The notes below the pieces were generated by a model, which ran no database searches, had not been told where the DNA came from, and saw only the letters and a list, made by a program, of their open reading frames with translations. The position numbers and the translations under genes were made by a program. A stretch of 64,000 nucleotides of DNA from Bacteroidaceae bacterium (GTDB lineage Bacteria > Bacteroidota > Bacteroidia > Bacteroidales > Bacteroidaceae). The stretch is from contig CAAGLA010000014.1 of assembly GCA_900770655.1 (NCBI GenBank), positions 1-64,000 on the forward strand, written 5' to 3'. Positions 16,842 to 25,874 of the stretch are shown one piece after another (position 1 is the stretch's first letter; every line of letters begins with the position of its first letter).

Positions 16842-17201
16842 ATTATTCTATATATATTTTGTGCAAGATAGCTTTTTTTGTAAAATTTCAGAAATAAAAG
16901 ATTATTAAGTTTCCAATATTCCTTCAATTAATGTTGCAGCGCTGTTCTTATTACCGAAATCCGGTAACCTTTATTCTTGTTTTCTCCCCCCCCCCTCTTT
17001 TGCAGGGCTGCAAACAGGCGGAACACTCAATCTTTAAGCATCTGCTATGCAGGTGTTTCTAATGTGAAACAATATATAATATAGAAACAAATGGAAGAAA
17101 TTTCAAAAGTAAAGCTATGCTTCAGTGAAAATAAAAAGCAATGCCTTGATATACAGGGATGTATATATGGTTAAATTTTGTTAATAAAGTTGTGTAAAAA
17201 G
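16842..17201. other. Intergenic leader region upstream of the island
   Basis: About 360 nt without a convincing gene. It holds a poly(C) tract, short inverted repeats (TTGCAG/CTGCAA flank near 17001-17016), and a 27-codon rightward frame at 17091-17174 (MEEISKVKLCFSENK...) that is too short to support alone. The promoter of the leftward island probably lies here, but no unambiguous TTTG / TAnnTTTG pair was found. Confidence 0.4.
16986..16995. repeat. Homopolymer tract C10 (G10 on the minus strand)
   Basis: Ten consecutive C residues, the longest homopolymeric C/G tract noticed in the window, lie 145 nt upstream of the 549-residue ORF on the side where its promoter or leader should be. Tracts of this kind are prone to slippage and can vary expression. 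Confidence 0.8.
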
Positions 17202-17231
17202 AGGAATAGCTCTTTTTAATGAGTTATTCCT
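17202..17231 (-). terminator. Terminator-like hairpin after nadB
   Basis: The inverted repeat AGGAATAGCTC / GAGTTATTCCT (one G-T pair) has an AT-rich loop and lies 27 nt past the nadB stop. On the minus strand the stem is followed by CTTTTTACAC, giving a short U run. Confidence 0.65.
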
Positions 17232-17257
17232 CCTTTGTGTTTTTCCCGGTTATTCCT

Positions 17258-18826
17258 TTATCCCTTTCTCGGGTGGTCTATATTGTAGTGAAGCCCGCGG
17301 CTCTCCTTGCGCTCCATTGCCCAGCGCATAATGAGGTAACCTACGTTAATGATGTTGCGCAGTTCGCACAGTTCGCGGCTCACAACACTCTGCTTAAACA
17401 ACTCTTCAGTCTCTTCGTATAGCAGGTCCAAGCGGTTCCAAGCACGTTTGAGACGAAGGTCGGTGCGCACAATGCCAACGTATGTACTCATAATCTGCTG
17501 CACCTCTTTTGCGTCTTGTGAAATAAGCACCATTTCCTCGTTCATCTTAGTGCCTTCGTCGTTCCACTCGGGAATTTCCTCTTTAAAGCTGTACTCCGCA
17601 AAGTGTGCGAGCGAGTGTTTTGCTGCAGCATCGGCATATACAACGGCTTCAATGAGTGAATTGCTTGCCAACCGGTTGCCACCGTGCAGGCCTGTGCAGG
17701 AACACTCGCCTACGGCGTATAGCCTGTGTATGCTCGATGCTGCGTTAAGGTCTACCTTTATACCGCCGCAGAGGTAGTGTGCTGCCGGAGCTACCGGAAT
17801 ATAGTCTTTGGTAATGTCAATGCCCAGCGATAGGCATTTTTCGTATATGTTAGGGAAGTGGCGTTTGGTCTCCTCGGGGTCTTTGTGGGTAACATCGAGG
17901 TAGACGTGGTCGTCGCCGCGGGTTTTCATCTCGTTGTCAATGGCACGGGCTACTATATCGCGTGGGGCAAGCGATAGACGCGGGTCGTACTTCTGCATAA
18001 ATTCCTTGCCGTCTATGGTGCGCAGAATACCGCCGTAGCCACGCATAGCCTCTGTTATCAGGAACGATGGCCTGTCGCCGGGGTTGTAGAGTGCGGTAGG
18101 GTGGAACTGTACGAACTCCATATCCTTTACAGTTCCTTTTGCGCGGTATACCATTGCTATGCCGTCGCCTGTTGCAACAAGCGGGTTGGTGGTTGTCTTG
18201 TACACGGCTCCACAGCCTCCCGTTGCCATTAGTGTAACCCGGCTCAGGAAGGTGTGTACCTCGTTTGTCGCAATGTCGAGAACGTATGCTCCATAGCACT
18301 CAATGTCGGGTGTCTGTCGTGTAACCTCTACGCCTAAATGGTGCTGGGTAAGTATCTCTATTGCAAAATGGTTGTCGAAAATGGTTATGTTGGGATGCTT
18401 GCGCACGGCCTTTATCAGCGACTGCTGAATCTCAGCGCCGGTGTTGTCGGCGTGGTGCAGTATGCGGAATTCTGAGTGCCCGCCTTCGCGGTGCAGGTCG
18501 AACTCTCCCTTTTCGTTACGGTCGAACTCAACCCCCCAGTCTATGAGAGCCTGAATTTGCGAGGGAGCCTCCTTTACTACTTTTTCTACAGCTGCACGGT
18601 CGCTTATCCAGTCGCCGGCAATCATAGTGTCTTTAATGTGCTTTTCGAAATTGTCTACCTTAAGATTTGTTACAGAGGCAACTCCGCCTTGTGCAAAATA
18701 GGTGTTGGCATCTTCGAGCGTTGTCTTGCATATAAGCGCAACACTTCCTTTGTCTGCTACTTTCAGCGCGAAACTCATTCCGGCGATACCGGAACCGATA
18801 ACCAAAAAATCGAATCTCTTGACCAT
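17258..18826 (-). CDS. nadB: L-aspartate oxidase
   Basis: FAD-dependent oxidase of 522 residues that converts L-aspartate to iminoaspartate, the first step of de novo NAD synthesis. The N-terminal dinucleotide motif VIGSGIAGMSFALKVA, the TYFAQGGVASV segment, the active-site region EFVQFHPTALYNPGDRPSFLITEAMRGYGG and the C-terminal flavin motif LHGGNRLASNSLIEAVVYA are all present. The ATG at 18826 was chosen over an upstream in-frame start at 18913 because the Rossmann motif follows it directly; the extra 29 codons read as non-conserved hydrophobic sequence. It is divergent from dacB with 132 nt between starts. nadA and nadC are not in the window. Confidence 0.96.
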   Translation of the reverse strand: MVKRFDFLVIGSGIAGMSFALKVADKGSVALICKTTLEDANTYFAQGGVASVTNLKVDNFEKHIKDTMIAGDWISDRAAVEKVVKEAPSQIQALIDWGVEFDRNEKGEFDLHREGGHSEFRILHHADNTGAEIQQSLIKAVRKHPNITIFDNHFAIEILTQHHLGVEVTRQTPDIECYGAYVLDIATNEVHTFLSRVTLMATGGCGAVYKTTTNPLVATGDGIAMVYRAKGTVKDMEFVQFHPTALYNPGDRPSFLITEAMRGYGGILRTIDGKEFMQKYDPRLSLAPRDIVARAIDNEMKTRGDDHVYLDVTHKDPEETKRHFPNIYEKCLSLGIDITKDYIPVAPAAHYLCGGIKVDLNAASSIHRLYAVGECSCTGLHGGNRLASNSLIEAVVYADAAAKHSLAHFAEYSFKEEIPEWNDEGTKMNEEMVLISQDAKEVQQIMSTYVGIVRTDLRLKRAWNRLDLLYEETEELFKQSVVSRELCELRNIINVGYLIMRWAMERKESRGLHYNIDHPRKG

Positions 18827-18958
18827 AAAACCTTTGTCTGTTCTCAGAACTCTTTGGAGCGTAAAAATACAAAAAAATAAAATAAAAAACATTCTTGCTC
18901 CAATATTTCGCAAATATTCCGTAGTTTTACAAGCATCAACCGCCGAAACACAAATACA

Positions 18959-20323
18959 ATGAAAAAACAGATAATCTCTATTGCGCTATTTCTCTTTTCG
19001 TTTGCCGCATTCCCGCAGAACACTCTTCAATCGTCGCTAAGCGAGCTTCTAACCGATGATATTTTTACCGGCAGCGATGCCTCTCTTGTAGTCTACGACC
19101 TTACCGACGACACTCTTGTCTTTGCTCATCGGGCTTCAAAGAGTGTGCGTCCGGCATCGGTACAGAAGGTGTTGACGTCGGTGGTGGCACTCAACAATCT
19201 TGGAACATCGTACACGGTAGATACCCGCCTTCTACGCGACACCGTGTCGGGCGGTTTCTATGTTAAAGGCAGTATGGACCCGCTTTTTGGCGAGAACGAT
19301 ATTCTCTCTATGGCAATGTCTGTTCCGGCTGGAACTGTAATTGACACCCTTTTTGCCGACTGCTCTTTCTGCGACTCTCTCTACTGGGGGCCCGGCTGGT
19401 CGTGGGACGACAATCCTTATGCCTACCAACCCTATCTCTCGCCGCTTATGCTGTGCGGTGGCGCGGTAGAGGTAACAGTTACCCCTACAGCAGCCGGCGA
19501 GGCTCCGGCATATAGCTGTGTGCCCTCATCTTCTTTCTATACAATAGTCAACGAGGCGGAATGCAACAACAGAGAACTCGGCAAACTGACAATTCTTCGC
19601 GACTGGCTCGAAGACAGTAATGTCATACGCATCACCGGTAATTGTGAGCGCGAAAAGCGGGTAGAACTCAATATGTATAAGTCGGCCGATTTCTTTATGG
19701 CTGTACTTGTGGAGAAATTGGACTCGCTTGGCGTTACGGTCAACAATATATCATTTGCAACAACCCCCGATTCCTGCTGTTCGGTGCTCTACGAAAACAA
19801 ACGCTGCATTACCGATATTGTGGAAGAGGCTCTAATGGAGAGCAACAACCTGTGTGCCGAATCGCTATTGTACCATCTTGGTGCAAAAAACAGTACAGCT
19901 ACAGTCTCTATGTCGCAGGGTTGCGAAGTTGTAAAAAGGTTTATTGTAAATAAACTGGGCTTTGAATCGGGCTTTGCTGTGGCCGACGGTTCTGGCCTCT
20001 CCTTGTATAACTACACTACTGCCGATATTCTGTTGGCGGCACTAAGATATGCCGCTTCCCGCCCGCGTATCTCGGCTGTCCTTAACAGGGCTCTGCCGTT
20101 GTCGGGCGTTTCGGGAACGTTGAAGAACCGTACAAAGGGAACCGTTGCCTACAAGAAGGTGCGTGCAAAAACAGGCACGGTAAAGGGTGTGTGCACTCTT
20201 GCCGGCTATGCAACGGCATCGGACGGCCGCCGTTATGCCTTTGTTATGCTCAATAGCGGTATGCTGAGCTCACGGCCTATGCGTGAATGGCAAGACAAAG
20301 TTTGCGAAGTGCTGTGCCGTTGA
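18959..20323 (+). CDS. dacB: D-alanyl-D-alanine carboxypeptidase/endopeptidase (PBP4)
   Basis: Periplasmic class C (S13) low-molecular-weight PBP of 454 residues that trims or cleaves peptidoglycan cross-links. It has a signal peptide (MKKQIISIALFLFSFAAF) and the motifs SxxK as S67-V-Q-K70 (RPASVQKVLTS), SxN as S295-N-N297, and KTG at 404-406 (RAKTGTVKG). The long insertion between SxxK and SxN is typical of PBP4. A near-consensus -7 box (TAGTTTTA) lies shortly upstream. It converges with queG with only 6 nt between stops. Confidence 0.94.
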   Translation: MKKQIISIALFLFSFAAFPQNTLQSSLSELLTDDIFTGSDASLVVYDLTDDTLVFAHRASKSVRPASVQKVLTSVVALNNLGTSYTVDTRLLRDTVSGGFYVKGSMDPLFGENDILSMAMSVPAGTVIDTLFADCSFCDSLYWGPGWSWDDNPYAYQPYLSPLMLCGGAVEVTVTPTAAGEAPAYSCVPSSSFYTIVNEAECNNRELGKLTILRDWLEDSNVIRITGNCEREKRVELNMYKSADFFMAVLVEKLDSLGVTVNNISFATTPDSCCSVLYENKRCITDIVEEALMESNNLCAESLLYHLGAKNSTATVSMSQGCEVVKRFIVNKLGFESGFAVADGSGLSLYNYTTADILLAALRYAASRPRISAVLNRALPLSGVSGTLKNRTKGTVAYKKVRAKTGTVKGVCTLAGYATASDGRRYAFVMLNSGMLSSRPMREWQDKVCEVLCR

Positions 20324-20329
20324 TAACGT

Positions 20330-21250
20330 TTACTGCTCTTCAGCCTTAATCCACGCCTCTATATTTCTTTTCAGCTGTGCGTAACCGCACCGTTCTACTG
20401 CACTGTGGGCAAAGAGTTGGTCATACTCTTCCTTGCTTATCGCTTGCCACTTTTCGCGGTCCATTTCGAGCAGCTGTGGCAAGGGTTGCAGTTCTGCAGT
20501 ATTGTTAGGCGTTGAAAAGCGGTTGTGCGGGCAGGCCTCTTGGCAACTGTCGCAGCCGTAGAAACAATTATTCATCATTTTACCGCAATTTTCAGGCAAC
20601 TCGCCGCGGTATTCTATTGTCAGGTACGAAAGGCATCTCCTTGCGTCGAACCCACTTCCGTCGAGTGCTCCCGAAGGACAGCTGTCTATGCATCTGCGGC
20701 AGTTGCCGCAAAAGTTATTGCGCAAGGGAGTATCGTACTCCAGTTCAATATCGAGCAGCAATTCACCCAAGAAGAAATAGGAACCTTTGTTGGGAATTAT
20801 CAGCTGTCGGTTCCTGCCAATCCATCCTATTCCTGCCTCCTGTGCCCAAAAGCGTTCGAGCACCGGTGCTGAATCGCAGAAGGGCCTGCCATTCACCGGC
20901 TGTACTCTCTTAATGCGCTCCAGCAACATAAAAAGCCTATCTTTCACAACTTTGTGGTAATCGAGCCCTTGCGCGTAGCGTGAAATTCCTTCAACCACCT
21001 TTTGAGGGGCGTAGTTCATAGCCACCACAACAATGCTCTTGCAACCCTCGACAAGCAGGGTGGGGTTGTAGCGTTTCTCGCGGTTGCGTTCAAGGTATTG
21101 CATTGTCCCGTGCCGCCCATTTTCTATCCACTCGTTGCAGTAACCGCTGCACTCTTCAGGTACACTTCCGGCGCGGGCAATGCCACATACGTCAAAGCCG
21201 AGGTTCATCGCCTCGGCTTTGATATATTCTGCAAGTTCCCTCTTCTCCAT
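20330..21250 (-). CDS. queG: Epoxyqueuosine reductase QueG
   Basis: Cobalamin- and [4Fe-4S]-dependent reductase of 306 residues that performs the last step of queuosine synthesis in tRNA (epoxyqueuosine to queuosine). It shows the catalytic region GRPFCDSAPVLERFWAQ (Asp126), the first cluster CGNCRRCIDSCPSGAL (Cys181, 184, 187, 191) and the second, CYS-rich, CDSCQEACPHN. The length suits the short QueG form without the C-terminal HEAT repeats. Its ATG overlaps the stop of the polysaccharide deacetylase gene by 1 nt, so they are translationally coupled. Confidence 0.95.
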   Translation of the reverse strand: MEKRELAEYIKAEAMNLGFDVCGIARAGSVPEECSGYCNEWIENGRHGTMQYLERNREKRYNPTLLVEGCKSIVVVAMNYAPQKVVEGISRYAQGLDYHKVVKDRLFMLLERIKRVQPVNGRPFCDSAPVLERFWAQEAGIGWIGRNRQLIIPNKGSYFFLGELLLDIELEYDTPLRNNFCGNCRRCIDSCPSGALDGSGFDARRCLSYLTIEYRGELPENCGKMMNNCFYGCDSCQEACPHNRFSTPNNTAELQPLPQLLEMDREKWQAISKEEYDQLFAHSAVERCGYAQLKRNIEAWIKAEEQ

Positions 21251-21861
21251 TATTCAAATACTTTGAAAGTGTAGCCTTGCTCAAGCAACCAGTCTATGGA
21301 CCGCGGGAGGGCATACCTCAAATTACTCTCGGAACGCACAGAGTCGTGGAATGTTATAATTGAGCCGTTGCGGGCAAACCGTTTGACATTGGCAAGGACA
21401 TCCTCGCCATAGAGCCTGAAACTGTAGTCGCGCGTTACAAGGTCCCACATTACAAACTGGTAGCGTTTGCTCAGTTCGTAATACTGTTTGCGTCGCAGCA
21501 TACCGTGGGGCGGGCGGAACAGGTTGCTGTGTATAAAGGCATCGGCTTGGTCTACATTGTCTACATACTCCTTTGTCGACGTGAATAGTCCTTTAAGGTG
21601 GTTGAATGTGTGGTTGCCTACACGGTGCCCGCTTTCAACAATCTGCATATACTCCTGCGGGAACTTATGCACATTGTCGCCTACCATAAAGAAAGTCGCC
21701 TTTATGTTGTACCTTCCCAGCAGGTCGGCTACCCACGGCGTTATTACCGGTATAGGGCCGTCGTCGAACGTAAGGTAAACAGCCTTTTCGTTCGGGTCCA
21801 TACGCCACAACGCTTTCGGGTAGAGGTTGCGGAAAAAGTCGGGTACCTGTTCTATGAACAT
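21250..21861 (-). CDS. Polysaccharide deacetylase (NodB homology, CE4)
   Basis: CE4-family deacetylase of 203 residues, probably acting on peptidoglycan or other N-acetylated glycans. NodB motifs: motif 1 TFDDGPIP (Asp33-Asp34), motif 2 HxxxH as GNHTFNHL (His84, His88), motif 3 LFRPPHG, and a C-terminal IITFHDS. No clear signal peptide or lipobox is seen, although the N-terminus (MFIEQVPDFFRNLYPKALWR) is amphipathic. It lies 13 nt after the GT117 gene and overlaps queG by 1 nt; the three may form one transcript. Confidence 0.9.
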   Translation of the reverse strand: MFIEQVPDFFRNLYPKALWRMDPNEKAVYLTFDDGPIPVITPWVADLLGRYNIKATFFMVGDNVHKFPQEYMQIVESGHRVGNHTFNHLKGLFTSTKEYVDNVDQADAFIHSNLFRPPHGMLRRKQYYELSKRYQFVMWDLVTRDYSFRLYGEDVLANVKRFARNGSIITFHDSVRSESNLRYALPRSIDWLLEQGYTFKVFE

Positions 21862-21874
21862 AAAGCTCTCTTTT

Positions 21875-24800
21875 TTAACCTCGTGCTCTTGCCACCAAGT
21901 CCATTATCCTGTATATCAAAGTCTCCAGCTTTGTGCTGTCGGCTTCCGATACATTCAACTCTCTTGCAGCGCCGTACAGGTTGTATATTGCCTGAATCTT
22001 GTATTCAAACTTCTCTTGTGTGAGTGGTGTATCGGGGTTGGTAAGCGAGTTGTATTCATACTCTATACCGCTATATAGCACATCGAACAGCTGCTTCCCT
22101 GTAATGTCACCGAATGTGTCCACTCCGGTCTGTGCCAGTACATCGCCAAGTATTGTGGCGCGTTGGCATACAAAGAACTCACTGCGGTCTCTGTCGTCGA
22201 GGTGGTTGTACCAGTTCAAGTATTCATACTCGTTCTTTACAACAGATTCTGCAAGTTCTTCCATTCTCTTGTAGAGCAGGTTGAACTGTTCGTCGCCAAT
22301 ATATGCCTCGTCACCGGAATCTTTCAGGTCGAGCTGGTTGCTGTAAAGGTATGAATACACTGTGAGCAACGACGGGTAGTTCTCTCTTGCCGACACGCTG
22401 TTGTCTTTTATGGCGTTGTACGGGATTACCTCAATAGGTATCTCTTGGCGCATCTTTTCGAGAAGCGCTATAATATCGGCATCGGACCTTCCGTCCTGAA
22501 TCATAGCAATGGCAAGAGTGGTTATAAGGTTACGGTGCGTGTATATCATTCTTGTGGTGGTCTCGTCGGCATAGTAATCCTTGTTCTCCTTAACCCCGCC
22601 CCACTTGTAGCGGTTCATAATATTGTGGTAGTACTTGTCTATATCTATGCTGTTCTCCTGAACCTCGGTCCAGTTGAAAGGTGATATGCGGTAGGCAAGT
22701 CCTTCCGAAATGAAGAAGTCCTGCAATGCTGCCGGGTACTCGTTGTGTCCTACGGTTGTAGACATATATATAGGACGTACCCAATTTGCATTGGCAAGCA
22801 TATCGAATATTATCAGGTCTCTGCGGTATACGGCGCCGCCCTCGAGCGGTATCTCCATATATTCCGGCATTGTTCCGCCCAATCTTTCATCGTAAACTTG
22901 CGGTATCTTCATTCCTGAGCGTATAACGGCTTCCTTGTCAATAGGTATAAGCACCTTGTCGGTGGGGATGAACTTTTTGGGCAGTTCAAAGGCATTGCCG
23001 CCATATTCTCTCTGTCCCATATCCATAACTCTTTGCGCAAGAGCCATAATCTCCTCAACAACAATTCTGCCTTCCGATTTAACCGGGTCGTCGGCACCAA
23101 GAATCCAATATTTTGTAATGTTGTTGAAGTCGTATGGGTTGTCACCAAAGGCGTTCTTGAACTTGTCGGGGAATCTTCGGCTGTACTCCTCAATAATGTT
23201 CTCAATGGGGATAACGTATATTACGTTGTTTGTATTGCCTGCATAGTCTATTCTCTCCCAAGTTATTGGCAGTGAAGGCGAGTCGTATGCGGGCCTGCGC
23301 ATCTGGTCTATATACCAGTCGGTGTGCAGGTAAGAGAGGTTGCAGACCCTTGCATCTGTTCCTTCTCCCTCAACCTCTTGGTTGTACCATAGCGGGAAGG
23401 TGTCGTTGTCGCCACAGGTGAAGACTATGGGGTTACCGCTCTCTGAAAGGGAGTTCAGGTAGTTCTGGCCCACGTCGCGGCAGAGGGTGCGTCCGCTTCT
23501 GTCGTGGTCGTCCCAAGTCTGGGAAACCATCTGCAGGGGAACAAGCAGGCAGGATGCTCCTACAATGCCGCTTATAACAGCGTTGCTCTTCTTTGTCCAT
23601 CTCTTTATATACTCGACAATTCCGGCTACACCAAGTCCAATCCAAATAGCAAAGGCATAGAACGAACCGGCATAGGCATAGTCGCGTTCACGGGGCTGGT
23701 TAGGTGTCTGGTTCAGGTAGAGTACAATGGCAAGTCCTGTCATAAAGAAGAGCATAAATACAATCCAGAACTGCTGTTTTCCCTTCCGGCCCTTCGACAG
23801 TTGCCAAACAATGCCTATGATACCAAGAATAAAGGGCAGTGCAAAGTATACATTGTATCCCTTGTTCTCCTTCATTTCGGTTGGCAGTTCATCTTGCCCA
23901 CCAATGAGTATATCGTCTATGAACTTTATACCGGTTACCCAGTTGCCATATTCAATCTCTCCGTTTCCTTGTATATCGTTCTGTCTGCCTACAAAGTTCC
24001 ACAGGAAGTATCTCCAGTACATATGGTTCACTTGGTAGTTCACGAAGAACGACATATTGTCCATAAAGGTAGGCACCTTTACCATATAGTGCTGCCCTGT
24101 TCTCGGGTGCTGGTATGTGCTTAGTACCGTGTTTGAAATGGTGTCGCCTATCCAGCTTTCATACAGGTGTGCGTGCCTGCTGCTGTACATACGCGGGAAG
24201 AACATTGTTTGAATATACACAGGCTCCTGATTATACTCCACAATCATATATTCATCGGGGTCGGCAGGGTTTTTCTTCTCAACCTTGCCATAAATGGGGC
24301 TTGTGTCTACATAAACATATTCGCCTTTTGCCATATCTATCTCAATCTCCGAATCGAAGCCTTGCCCCCACAGCAACGGGCGGGTGCCGTACTGCTCACG
24401 GTTCAAGTATGTTCCAAGAGTGAAAATATCCTCGGGAGAGTTCTGGTCCATAGGCGTGTTGGCTGCAGAACGTATAAGAATGAGTGTGTACGATGAGTAG
24501 CCTATCATAATGAGCAGCATACTCAAGAAGGCGGTGTTGAATGCTCTGAGGCTGACAAGCGGTTTTTTTACGTTCTTTACCTTTGTACCGCCTTGTGTCT
24601 GTGTCTTCTGTGCCACCTCTTTTGTGCGTATAGATATCCGGTACACGATGAAAAGAACAATTATGCCCAGAATTATGCTGGTTGCAACGCTGTTACCATA
24701 GAACGGAATACCGAGCAGCGCAACAGATGCTGTGAAAATAAGGGCGATTTTCTTATGCTCCTTTCCCTTTTCGGTGAGAACAACTCCGGCTATAAGTGCT

Positions 24801-25612
24801 GCAAACAGCAGGATAATGTATATTATTAGTCCTGTGTTGAACGGCATTCCAAGCACATTGACAAAGAGAAGCTCGAACCAGCCTCCTACCTTTACTACAC
24901 CCGGAACAATGCCGTAAAGCACTATTGCTACAAGAACCATTGATATGAGCAGGGCAAGCATTGAGCCTTTCCAGTTCGCGCCGGGGAATTTCTTGTAGTA
25001 TACCACAAGAATAATTGCCGGGATACACAGCAGGTTCAGCAGGTGCACGCCTATAGACAATCCCACGAGGTAGGAAATGAGTATGAGCCATCGGTCGCTG
25101 TGTGGCGAGCTTGCATTGTCCTCCCATTTGAGTATGAGCCAGAACACCACGGCAGTAAATAGTGAAGAGTAGCCGTATACCTCACCCTCAACTGCGCTGA
25201 ACCAGTAGGTGTCGCTCCAAGTGTAGGCAAGTGCTCCCACAAGACCCGAAGCGAGAACTGTTATTGTCTGTGCTGTTGTAATGGTATCGCTGTTGCCCAC
25301 AATGAGCTTGCGTGCCAAATGTGTTATGCTCCAGAACATAAACAGAATGCCGAGTGCACTCAATATTGCCGACATTATGTTCACCATCAATGCTACTTTG
25401 GCCGGTCCTGCAAACAGTGAGAAGAAGTTTGCTGTCAGCATAAAGAAGGGCGCACCGGGCGGGTGGCCTACCTCTAGCTTGTTGGCCGATAGAATAAACT
25501 CCGGGCAGTCCCAGAAACTTGCGGTGGGCTCTACTGTGAGGCAATATGTTGTTGCCGCAACAATAAAGGTTAACCAACCAAGTGTGTTGTTTAGGATTTT
25601 AAATTGTTTCAT
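21875..25612 (-). CDS. DUF2723/GT117 polytopic glycosyltransferase-like membrane protein
   Basis: Very large protein of 1245 residues: about a dozen transmembrane segments in the first 700 residues, then a soluble C-terminal domain. The N-terminus has the DUF2723 signature (EPTASFWDCPEFILSANKLE, then GHPPGAPFFML), which places it in the TMEM260/GT117 family of lipid-linked O-mannosyl-type transferases. The Asp/Glu in WDCPE corresponds to the usual catalytic acid of GT-C enzymes. The family is ubiquitous in Bacteroidetes and may act in protein O-glycosylation, though this is not established. A consensus promoter lies upstream (25676-25707). Confidence 0.9.
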   Translation of the reverse strand: MKQFKILNNTLGWLTFIVAATTYCLTVEPTASFWDCPEFILSANKLEVGHPPGAPFFMLTANFFSLFAGPAKVALMVNIMSAILSALGILFMFWSITHLARKLIVGNSDTITTAQTITVLASGLVGALAYTWSDTYWFSAVEGEVYGYSSLFTAVVFWLILKWEDNASSPHSDRWLILISYLVGLSIGVHLLNLLCIPAIILVVYYKKFPGANWKGSMLALLISMVLVAIVLYGIVPGVVKVGGWFELLFVNVLGMPFNTGLIIYIILLFAALIAGVVLTEKGKEHKKIALIFTASVALLGIPFYGNSVATSIILGIIVLFIVYRISIRTKEVAQKTQTQGGTKVKNVKKPLVSLRAFNTAFLSMLLIMIGYSSYTLILIRSAANTPMDQNSPEDIFTLGTYLNREQYGTRPLLWGQGFDSEIEIDMAKGEYVYVDTSPIYGKVEKKNPADPDEYMIVEYNQEPVYIQTMFFPRMYSSRHAHLYESWIGDTISNTVLSTYQHPRTGQHYMVKVPTFMDNMSFFVNYQVNHMYWRYFLWNFVGRQNDIQGNGEIEYGNWVTGIKFIDDILIGGQDELPTEMKENKGYNVYFALPFILGIIGIVWQLSKGRKGKQQFWIVFMLFFMTGLAIVLYLNQTPNQPRERDYAYAGSFYAFAIWIGLGVAGIVEYIKRWTKKSNAVISGIVGASCLLVPLQMVSQTWDDHDRSGRTLCRDVGQNYLNSLSESGNPIVFTCGDNDTFPLWYNQEVEGEGTDARVCNLSYLHTDWYIDQMRRPAYDSPSLPITWERIDYAGNTNNVIYVIPIENIIEEYSRRFPDKFKNAFGDNPYDFNNITKYWILGADDPVKSEGRIVVEEIMALAQRVMDMGQREYGGNAFELPKKFIPTDKVLIPIDKEAVIRSGMKIPQVYDERLGGTMPEYMEIPLEGGAVYRRDLIIFDMLANANWVRPIYMSTTVGHNEYPAALQDFFISEGLAYRISPFNWTEVQENSIDIDKYYHNIMNRYKWGGVKENKDYYADETTTRMIYTHRNLITTLAIAMIQDGRSDADIIALLEKMRQEIPIEVIPYNAIKDNSVSARENYPSLLTVYSYLYSNQLDLKDSGDEAYIGDEQFNLLYKRMEELAESVVKNEYEYLNWYNHLDDRDRSEFFVCQRATILGDVLAQTGVDTFGDITGKQLFDVLYSGIEYEYNSLTNPDTPLTQEKFEYKIQAIYNLYGAARELNVSEADSTKLETLIYRIMDLVARARG

Positions 25613-25675
25613 TATATCGATTTATTTTGTTTGCATAACCCTTGCCGCCCTGTTCGCGGCGGCCATAAAAACGCG

Positions 25676-25707
25676 CAAATTTACCTAATATAAAGCAGAT
25701 GAACAAA
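25676..25707 (-). promoter_or_regulatory. Bacteroidetes promoter for the GT117 gene
   Basis: On the minus strand TTTG (25704-25707) is followed after 20 nt by TAAATTTG (25676-25683), a perfect match to TTTG-N19-21-TAnnTTTG. The predicted leader is about 60 nt long. Confidence 0.75.
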
Positions 25708-25790
25708 ATATTGCTTTGAAAAAAAGAGGTTCTTAAGATTTATTATACCGCTTTTCGGGCAATGTATACCGGTGCCGTTTATAGCAAAAC

Positions 25791-25821
25791 AGCCCGCCTT
25801 TGCGTTTTCTGCAGGCGGGCT
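25791..25821 (-). terminator. Terminator hairpin after priA
   Basis: Perfect 8-bp stem AGCCCGCC / GGCGGGCT with a 15-nt loop, about 55 nt past the priA stop. A second small hairpin (AGCC/GGCT, 25836-25851) with A/T runs lies between them. Confidence 0.7.
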
Positions 25822-25874
25822 ATGTATATAAAAACAGCCTTTTCATCGGCTTTTTTCGTTGGCCGGCGGCTTTG

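Noticed and set aside
17091..17174. 27-codon rightward ORF (MEEISKVKLCF...) between the island and nadB
   Set aside because: Too short, no promoter or conserved feature; AT-rich intergenic DNA gives such ORFs by chance.
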